In this document: positions 30,263 through 35,366 of the stretch, one piece after another
Layout of the letters: each line of letters starts with the position of its first letter
How positions within the stretch are numbered: the stretch's first letter is position 1
Assembly (NCBI GenBank): GCA_021812145.1
Contig: JAKAOM010000005.1
Span: forward strand, 1 to 35,366
Length of the DNA: 35,366 nt
From: Microcaldota archaeon
GTDB lineage: Archaea; Micrarchaeota; Micrarchaeia; Norongarragalinales; UBA8480
Reading direction: 5' to 3'
Notes under the pieces: generated by a model
Database searches by the model: none
What the model saw: the letters and a program-made list of their open reading frames with translations, nothing else
What the model was told of the DNA's origin: nothing
Program-made: the position numbers and the translations under genes

Positions 30263-32806
30263 TCAGGATTCAACTTTTTTTTCATCCATTTTATACGCTA
30301 CTATAAGTAGGACTAGTATCAAGGCAAGCAAGTACGGCGCTATTGACATTGAGGTCAACCCCGTGAAAAAACCGCTTACGTTTAAGTTAGAAGAGGTTGA
30401 ATTCGACTGTTGAGACTGATTTGAGACAGTTTGAGAGGTAGTTATTAATCCGTTTGCAAGCTTACCTCCAATTCCTTCAGTAATCGGAACCGGCTGGTAA
30501 ACGTTTACGGTAATTGTTGAAGACAGGTTTGAGTAGTAGGCAGTTATCTTGTACAACCCTGTTTGTGAAGCGTACAGCACATTGTTGGTTATAGGGAGTG
30601 GCGAATTCCAGCTTGCAGTCAAATTGAATTTATTGCCCAATCCATCGATGGCAGTAACGTTAAGCGGGAGTGAAGAATATAATTTTACCGATGGATTGAC
30701 AGGTTGTATTTGAATTTCCACAGGCGACCCGGGATACACTGTTGAAACAGCGCTTGCAGTCAAACCGTCGGAAAAAGCCTGTATTAAAATCGAACCGGCA
30801 CGCTCTCCAAAAATATAACCCCCATAGATTACCGCGCTTCCGTTTATCGAAGTGGTTATAAACGTTATATTAGCATTTGTCAATTTGTTTCCAAGAGTGT
30901 CGTAAACAAAAGCGTAAAGTTGCTGCGGAACACCAGCAGTAAGAGAGTAAGCAGGAACTATGATATAAGCAGGCACTGCAGGGGTAACGGTAATAGTAAA
31001 ATTCGCCGTAAGACTATTGTAATAAGCGTATATTACGTAGTTTCCAGTAGTGCCAGAAGTAAAGTTTCCGTTTTGAGCGTTTCCACTCCAAGTGGCGTTG
31101 ACTATAGCGCAGGTGGTGTTGCAATACACCGCCTGGTATTGAGAGGTGTTTCCAGCAGTAACGTTGGAAGGACCTTGAATGTAAAAAGTCTGGTTTAATA
31201 TTGTAGCCAGAGAAGTATTTGTAAGATTTTGAAAAGTCGCAGATACAACGCATAATCCTGGGCTTCCGAAAGTGACTGTGTTGTTGGAGTTGAAACAATT
31301 TCCAGCCGCACTCCAGCTTGCGTTAACAATCATCGAATTGTTATATATATCAAAAGCAGTGGCGGTGAAAGAAGTGGTTGAGTTAGATTGAACAGTTGGA
31401 TTTAACGGTTGAATCAAAAGAGACTGGAGAGGGCCAAAATTAGAAGGCCCAGTTATTGTCACGTTAGCAACACCAGTTATGTTCCCAATTGAAGCGGTTA
31501 CCTGCAGAGATCCAGCCTGAAGCCCAGAGGTTAAAAATCCTGTCTGGTTTATCAATCCAAGAGAATTTGAAGCATTCCAATAAAAGCCGGTTGTTTGAAT
31601 CACATTGCCACCCACGTCAAAAGCAGTGGCGGTGAACTGCTGCGTTGAATTTACATTCATTGAAACAGGGTTAGGCTGAATTGTTATGTATGAAAAATTG
31701 CCTGGAATAACAGTTACTGCTGCTGTTTGAATTTGCGGAGGCGAAGAATACGAAAGCAAAAGATAGTCAACCCCATTCACTGTTTTTTCAAGGGTAAAAT
31801 TAACCGAATTGTATACAACAGTTTGGCTCACATTTAGAACAATCCGGTTTTGCGGCCATGAGTTAACTAGCAAATCAATTGAAGTTGAATTCGTATTCAA
31901 CACAGAAAAAACGACAGGCCCGAATTGATAGGAAGATTCAGTCCAATTCGTAGATAACGGAAGTTCAGCGTATGTTTGAGCCCCGTTAGATAGGGATATG
32001 GTAGCAGTTCCTTGCATCCAGCCTTGAATTGTAACGCTGGTCTGGTTTTGGCTTATTATCCTAGCAATTGTTGAATTTGAAGAGCTCCAAACCCCGCTTC
32101 CCTGAGACACGCTAAGGTTTTCTGTTTGACCGCTTGCAATTGTTGAAAAAGTAGGCTGTATTTTTGAAATAAAAGCTAATTCCTGATTTTCATAGAATTC
32201 CCCCTTACTGCCGCTAGAACCGATCTTTGCAGGCACCGGATAGCAGGATGAATTTAAAACTCCTTCACCTCCCCTGCCGAAGTTAAGGTTAAGCAATCCG
32301 TCAAATGAAAGGTTTTGAAAATATATCTCAAGATTTCCACCGCTTCCCCCAGCGCCACCGTTACCAGCTGTTTGCGAAATACCATTGCAATAATTACCCC
32401 CATTACCTCCTTTACCACCTATAGCGATTATGCTTCCTGAAACATTTACGTCACTTCCGTTTAGTATTATAGTGCCAGCAGCTTCTCCATTTGAACCTGA
32501 AGTGCTCCACCAGTTTCCAGCGCTTCCGTTAACCCCATCTGAACCACTCGCGTTTATTGTTCCCTGAATGCTTATGCTAGGCGCGTTTATTTGCAGAATA
32601 CTGTTTGCAGACGGGGATAGAGTTATTGAAGCGTTTGGCAGGATAGTAAAAGAATTCCCATTGAAGGCATTAACGCCAGTTAATGTTAGGTTTGCTGAAA
32701 TAACACAGTTTGCTCCGCATTGATCGAAAATTCCTGCACTTGAAAAAGCCGGAAGCAGTGCTAGTAACGCCAAAAGAGTTGAAATGAACAGAATATTTTT
32801 GCCCAT
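30263..32806 (-). CDS. Large secreted surface protein with Ig-like (Big) repeats
   Basis: 847 residues. A signal peptide begins M-G-K-N-I-L-F-I-S-T-L-L-A-L-L. A beta-helical-looking N-terminal region (about 20-190) includes a glycine-rich part with G-G-K-G-G-N-G-G and G-G-A-G-G-S-G-G. Several bacterial Ig-like units follow, recognised by 'I-Q-P-x-N-P-x-V-x-x-x-S-x-x-x-F-T-A-T-A-F-D'. One C-terminal membrane segment (P-Y-L-L-A-L-I-L-V-L-L-I-V-A-Y) ends in a charged tail. ATG 32806 is preferred over an in-frame start at 32830 because a TTTTTAAAT box lies about 30 bases upstream. Two copies of the 20-base TCAAAAGCAGTGGCGGTGAA encode the F-T-A-T-A-F-D repeat. Confidence 0.9.
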   Translation of the reverse strand: MGKNILFISTLLALLALLPAFSSAGIFDQCGANCVISANLTLTGVNAFNGNSFTILPNASITLSPSANSILQINAPSISIQGTINASGSDGVNGSAGNWWSTSGSNGEAAGTIILNGSDVNVSGSIIAIGGKGGNGGNYCNGISQTAGNGGAGGSGGNLEIYFQNLSFDGLLNLNFGRGGEGVLNSSCYPVPAKIGSSGSKGEFYENQELAFISKIQPTFSTIASGQTENLSVSQGSGVWSSSNSTIARIISQNQTSVTIQGWMQGTATISLSNGAQTYAELPLSTNWTESSYQFGPVVFSVLNTNSTSIDLLVNSWPQNRIVLNVSQTVVYNSVNFTLEKTVNGVDYLLLSYSSPPQIQTAAVTVIPGNFSYITIQPNPVSMNVNSTQQFTATAFDVGGNVIQTTGFYWNASNSLGLINQTGFLTSGLQAGSLQVTASIGNITGVANVTITGPSNFGPLQSLLIQPLNPTVQSNSTTSFTATAFDIYNNSMIVNASWSAAGNCFNSNNTVTFGSPGLCVVSATFQNLTNTSLATILNQTFYIQGPSNVTAGNTSQYQAVYCNTTCAIVNATWSGNAQNGNFTSGTTGNYVIYAYYNSLTANFTITVTPAVPAYIIVPAYSLTAGVPQQLYAFVYDTLGNKLTNANITFITTSINGSAVIYGGYIFGERAGSILIQAFSDGLTASAVSTVYPGSPVEIQIQPVNPSVKLYSSLPLNVTAIDGLGNKFNLTASWNSPLPITNNVLYASQTGLYKITAYYSNLSSTITVNVYQPVPITEGIGGKLANGLITTSQTVSNQSQQSNSTSSNLNVSGFFTGLTSMSIAPYLLALILVLLIVAYKMDEKKVES

Positions 32807-32831
32807 TGTTTTAAGATAAGAACAAAACACC

Positions 32832-32840
32832 TTTTTAAAT
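32832..32840 (-). promoter_or_regulatory. TATA-like box ATTTAAAAA for the surface-protein gene
   Basis: On the minus strand this box is centred about 30 bases before ATG 32806, giving a leader of only a few bases. Confidence 0.45.
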
Positions 32841-32908
32841 CTTACTATTTTGCAGTGGTTACAATAATTAGTTTTAAAATAGTTGGCTATGCAAGGTATA
32901 AAGAAAAA

Positions 32909-33793
32909 CTATGTTTTGGGATTGCAAAGTACTTTAACCCCCTCTTTTTCTATCACAACGGTTGTTTCAGCCTGCGAAACCAACCCATTGTCAGAAAGCA
33001 TGGGATAGGAAGTTCCAGCGCCATTTTTTATTATCTCACCCAAAGCCAAATCTATTTGAAGGTCTGAATAAGGAAGCGTAAGCCACCTTTTCGCAAAAGG
33101 AAGCGTTTGGAAATCGTTAATTGCAAGACTAAGCACTTCCCTAGCTGTTTCTCCTCTAACCTTTCCTCCGAATAAAGAATATATCTGGCAGTAATTCTGC
33201 TCTGTAACCCTTCCCCGGCCCATTGTGGCAAACGGTTCCACCGCGAAAACCTGCCCTTCCTGCAGAACATTACCACTTGAAGGGGTATTTGGAAGATCAA
33301 CGCCAGCGTGAAGCAAATACCGTTCTATCAAATGGCCGTTTAGATTATCTATGACCTTAAAACCAGCCTTTTTGATTTCTTCCTCTATAGCGCCGCCAAC
33401 TACCCTGAAGCTTGCCCCGCTTTTCATCACGCTAAGAGCGCTTTCAAGAGCATTTTGAGACGCTTCTAGAAGCTTTCCGTTTTCTTCAGAAAAATCAAGG
33501 GTCAGCGAAGTATCGATTATAAAACCTTCAACCTGAACGCCAATATCTATCTTAAGTAGATCCTTGTCGCCAATTACACTTTCATCGTTTATTGAAGGAG
33601 TATAGTGGGCGGCCCTTTCGTTTGCGCTTAAATTGACTGGAAATGCAGGCCTACCCCCGTTTTCGGTTATAAAAGATTCTATTTTTTGAGCGATTGCAAG
33701 CATTTTTTCACCTGGCTTTGCAATGCTTCTGGCAAGGCTTCTTGCCTTTTCTGCTATAGCGCCTGCCTTAATGTAAAATTCAATTGATTCCAT
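32909..33793 (-). CDS. map: Methionine aminopeptidase, type 2
   Basis: 294 residues; removes the initiator methionine from new proteins. Metal ligands fit those of P. furiosus MetAP: two Asp eleven residues apart in K-I-D-I-G-V-Q-V-E-G-F-I-I-D-T, His in N-G-H-L-I-E-R-Y, Glu in V-F-A-V-E-P-F-A and Glu in Q-A-E-T-T-V-V-I-E-K. The H-Y-T-P-S segment supplies the substrate histidine. The type 2 insertion region is present in the C-terminal half. The histidine that often follows the last Glu ligand (E-H-T) is Thr here. Confidence 0.95.
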   Translation of the reverse strand: MESIEFYIKAGAIAEKARSLARSIAKPGEKMLAIAQKIESFITENGGRPAFPVNLSANERAAHYTPSINDESVIGDKDLLKIDIGVQVEGFIIDTSLTLDFSEENGKLLEASQNALESALSVMKSGASFRVVGGAIEEEIKKAGFKVIDNLNGHLIERYLLHAGVDLPNTPSSGNVLQEGQVFAVEPFATMGRGRVTEQNYCQIYSLFGGKVRGETAREVLSLAINDFQTLPFAKRWLTLPYSDLQIDLALGEIIKNGAGTSYPMLSDNGLVSQAETTVVIEKEGVKVLCNPKT

Positions 33794-33833
33794 TTTTTAT
33801 TCAACACCAATTAAGTTTGCTCCGTAAAGGTAT

Positions 33834-34538
33834 TTAAAGGGTTTCAGGGCTTTTCAACAACACTTTCTCAGCCAGTATTTTTTTAACTTCAAAAAGGTTT
33901 TTTGCCTTGAAATCAGCTCGAGTGCGATTGTTTTTTGAGTATTTTCCCTGAAGCACGCGTATTGTTTTAAAACCTAGCTTTTTCATAGGAAGCACGTCAA
34001 CATCCTCCCGGTCTCCTATCATGAAGCAATCTCTTCGTTCAAAACCAGTTTTTTCGTAGAAATTCAGAAATTTCTCCAACTGACTGCCGTCATGCTTGTC
34101 TTCAACCACGAAAACCTCGTCAAAAAAATCAGCTATCCCCAAAAGATTAAGCTTGTCCCACTGTTTTACAGGAACCCCTCCTGTGAGAAGAAATATCTTA
34201 ACCTGTTTTTCCTTTAAAAAAAGCAGAAGGTCAAAACAACCCGGGGAAATAAAATAAGAAAGAAGATTCTTTGCGGCGTGATGAGCTGAAACCCCCGCGC
34301 TTAGTATTTTATAATCGTTTTTATGCCCAAGCCTTTCCATCAGAATATTGTAGTGCCCTTCGAAATTTGAACCGAATTCCTTGTAGATTTGGTCAAGCAT
34401 TTTCCACTGCTTTACTGCCGGAGCATCCAATCCCCTAAGCTTCATCGCTTCTATAGCCTGTCTTCTTGCAAATAGGTTGAACCTTGTAGACAAATACAGA
34501 GTGTCGTCAAGATCGAAAACAACTGCTTTCAACTCCAA
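33834..34538 (-). CDS. HAD-superfamily hydrolase
   Basis: 234 residues. Motif I is V-F-D-L-D-D-T-L-Y near the N-terminus, motif II is L-L-T-G-G-V, and motif IV is M-I-G-D-R-E-D-V-D. A helical cap lies between motifs I and II. It is probably a phosphatase, but the substrate cannot be told. The frame opens at TTG 34538; TTG 34532 is also possible and sits five bases after GGTGAT, a strong ribosome binding site. The gene overlaps the end of polB by up to ten bases, so translation is coupled. Confidence 0.9.
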   Translation of the reverse strand: MELKAVVFDLDDTLYLSTRFNLFARRQAIEAMKLRGLDAPAVKQWKMLDQIYKEFGSNFEGHYNILMERLGHKNDYKILSAGVSAHHAAKNLLSYFISPGCFDLLLFLKEKQVKIFLLTGGVPVKQWDKLNLLGIADFFDEVFVVEDKHDGSQLEKFLNFYEKTGFERRDCFMIGDREDVDVLPMKKLGFKTIRVLQGKYSKNNRTRADFKAKNLFEVKKILAEKVLLKSPETL

Positions 34539-35366
34539 TCACCGAAGTTTTTTTGCCTGGAGTCATTTAAAAGGTCTTCCTTTCGCACGCCAAGCTCGCC
34601 CAATATTTTCAAAACAGCCGGCAATAATTGGTTGTTTATGTAATAATCGGGATCATAGTCTTTAGCATATTCCGTAAACTCTGATTTTTCAGATATGCTC
34701 TCTCCCCTTTTTGAAGCATTTTTCCCCTTTGTTATAATATAGCCAACGCTTTGTCCAGCCTCGATTTTAACCCCCCTCTTTTCAGCTTTCAAGGCAGCGC
34801 TGACTTCAGGGCTTAGTATTTCATAGCTTTTCAGGCTTTTTGTTATGGTGGAGTGAATTTCAAGGTCCTGAATATCTGCCTTCCCTTCTTTAAGCATAGA
34901 AACCGACTTTCTAACCTCTGCAATCGCTTCCTGCAAATCCCCTTTTTTAAGAAGGGCTTCAAGCACTTTCCTCTGCGTTTCCCGGGCAATCCTGCTCCAA
35001 TCCCTTCTCACCAGTTCAAACCCTCTTATTTTTATGACTCCCTTCTTGTTTATCAAAGCGTATTTCTTCTTTGCCCCAGCGATTCCCTGCTTTTTTGACA
35101 CGAATATTCCCCGGTCATAGAAGTCTTCCAACTCCAGCTCCATTTTCTCGGGAAGGCTTTTATTAACCGTTTTTCTGAACTCCTCTACTCTCTCCTCATC
35201 TTCAGTCTTGAATTGGAGGAAGACTGAATCAGTGTTATGAAGTAGAACCCCCCCGCAGGCATCCACGAACATGTGAGATTTATCTACAGTTAAGTCGTAA
35301 ACATAGTCGTCATATTCTTCTTTTATTATTTTTGTTTTTATTCTATTATTAGTCTTTGTGGGCGTT
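34529..35366 (-). CDS. polB: Family B DNA polymerase, C-terminal part, interrupted by an intein (5' part outside window)
   Basis: The frame is open to the right edge, so only the 3' end is present. After the intein end at 35234 the extein resumes with T-D-S-V-F-L-Q-F, the second half of the Y-x-D-T-D-S catalytic motif C. The thumb region follows: G-A-K-K-K-Y-A-L-I, R-G-F-E-L-V-R-R-D-W-S, I-H-S-T-I-T-K-S-L, R-G-V-K-I-E-A-G-Q-S-V-G-Y-I and D-Y-D-P-D-Y-Y-I-N-N-Q-L-L-P-A-V-L-K-I-L-G. This is the replicative/repair type B polymerase of archaea. The C-terminus N-F-G-D-W-S is not a clear PCNA box. The stop overlaps the HAD gene start. Confidence 0.95.
   Translation of the reverse strand, partial: TPTKTNNRIKTKIIKEEYDDYVYDLTVDKSHMFVDACGGVLLHNTDSVFLQFKTEDEERVEEFRKTVNKSLPEKMELELEDFYDRGIFVSKKQGIAGAKKKYALINKKGVIKIRGFELVRRDWSRIARETQRKVLEALLKKGDLQEAIAEVRKSVSMLKEGKADIQDLEIHSTITKSLKSYEILSPEVSAALKAEKRGVKIEAGQSVGYIITKGKNASKRGESISEKSEFTEYAKDYDPDYYINNQLLPAVLKILGELGVRKEDLLNDSRQKNFGDWS
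35234..35366 (-). mobile_element. C-terminal fragment of an intein in DNA polymerase B motif C
   Basis: Upstream of extein T-D-S the frame reads D-D-Y-V-Y-D-L-T-V-D, then S-H-M-F-V-D-A-C-G-G-V-L-L-H-N. These match intein splicing blocks F (V-Y-D-L-T-V-x...H-x-F-V) and G (G-G-V-x-x-H-N), with terminal His-Asn followed by the +1 nucleophile Thr. The junction falls inside the YGD-TDS motif, a known polymerase intein site in Thermococcales. The N-terminal splicing block and any LAGLIDADG endonuclease lie outside the window. Confidence 0.9.

Noticed and set aside
31348-31640. Pair of 20-base direct repeats (TCAAAAGCAGTGGCGGTGAA)
   Set aside because: They are explained by the repeated F-T-A-T-A-F-D strand of the Ig-like domains in the surface protein; only two copies with irregular surroundings, so neither CRISPR nor a mobile element.
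1-35366. CRISPR arrays, insertion sequences or prophage genes
   Set aside because: No regularly spaced repeats, transposase motifs, terminal inverted repeats or phage genes were seen; the only mobile element is the intein at the right edge.

Overview
The window is archaeal chromosome. It encodes archaeal/eukaryotic-type ribosomal proteins (eS8, eL30, eS24, eS27-like), aEF-2, aIF2-gamma, Spt4, Kae1, a type-2 methionine aminopeptidase and a family B DNA polymerase. Two tRNA genes carry bulge-helix-bulge introns and encode no CCA. The DNA is AT-rich and densely packed, with many short or overlapping junctions. A P3A-type proton-pumping ATPase, many small membrane proteins and reduced versions of standard proteins suggest a small-genome, DPANN-like (perhaps Micrarchaeota/ARMAN-like) lineage. 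That placement is an inference, since no rRNA gene is present. First genes of transcription units often have a TTTTAAA-type box 25-30 nt before the start codon, which fits leaderless transcripts. Genes inside operons tend to carry GGTG/GGTGAT-type ribosome binding sites.

Layout. 1-6100: the end of a methyltransferase gene, the P-type ATPase, a polytopic membrane protein, an FNR-like flavoprotein divergent from trpS, an AK6/Fap7-like kinase and a 36-residue, very acidic mini-protein. 6090-8239 (minus): a CYTH-like protein and four small membrane proteins that form a duplicated two-gene module. 8281-12739 (minus): the str-type cluster eL30-nusA-uS12-uS7-aEF-2, preceded by eS8. 12827-16518: a Cgi121-like KEOPS subunit, an unrecognised 468-aa protein, aIF2-gamma and a convergent adenylate kinase. 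16637-19153: tRNA-Lys, an RnfD/NqrB-like membrane protein with a secreted partner, a 56-aa membrane protein and an endonuclease III-like glycosylase. 19213-22837: PIN nuclease, rpoE, spt4, eS24, eS27-like, a membrane CPBP-family protein and kae1.

22998-28049 is a compact operon: PadR-like regulator, ABC ATPase, ABC-2 permease, a secreted CARDB/NEW3-type surface protein and an ALG5-like glycosyltransferase. It is preceded by an 18-bp perfect palindrome. 28076-35366: intron-containing tRNA-Arg, a membrane protein, a possible methyltransferase-like protein, a large Ig-like surface protein, map, a HAD hydrolase, and the 3' part of polB. The polB reading frame enters the window inside an intein.

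The strongest candidate for something undescribed is the block at 6738-8239. It holds two copies of a translationally overlapping gene pair. All four proteins are about 120 aa with three predicted membrane segments. One member of each pair has a lysine at residue 58/59 in the second membrane segment, and the other has a glutamate at residue 59. This suggests a charge-paired heteromeric membrane complex. No gap between genes exceeds 300 bases; the longest contain promoters or operator-like sequence and are described below.
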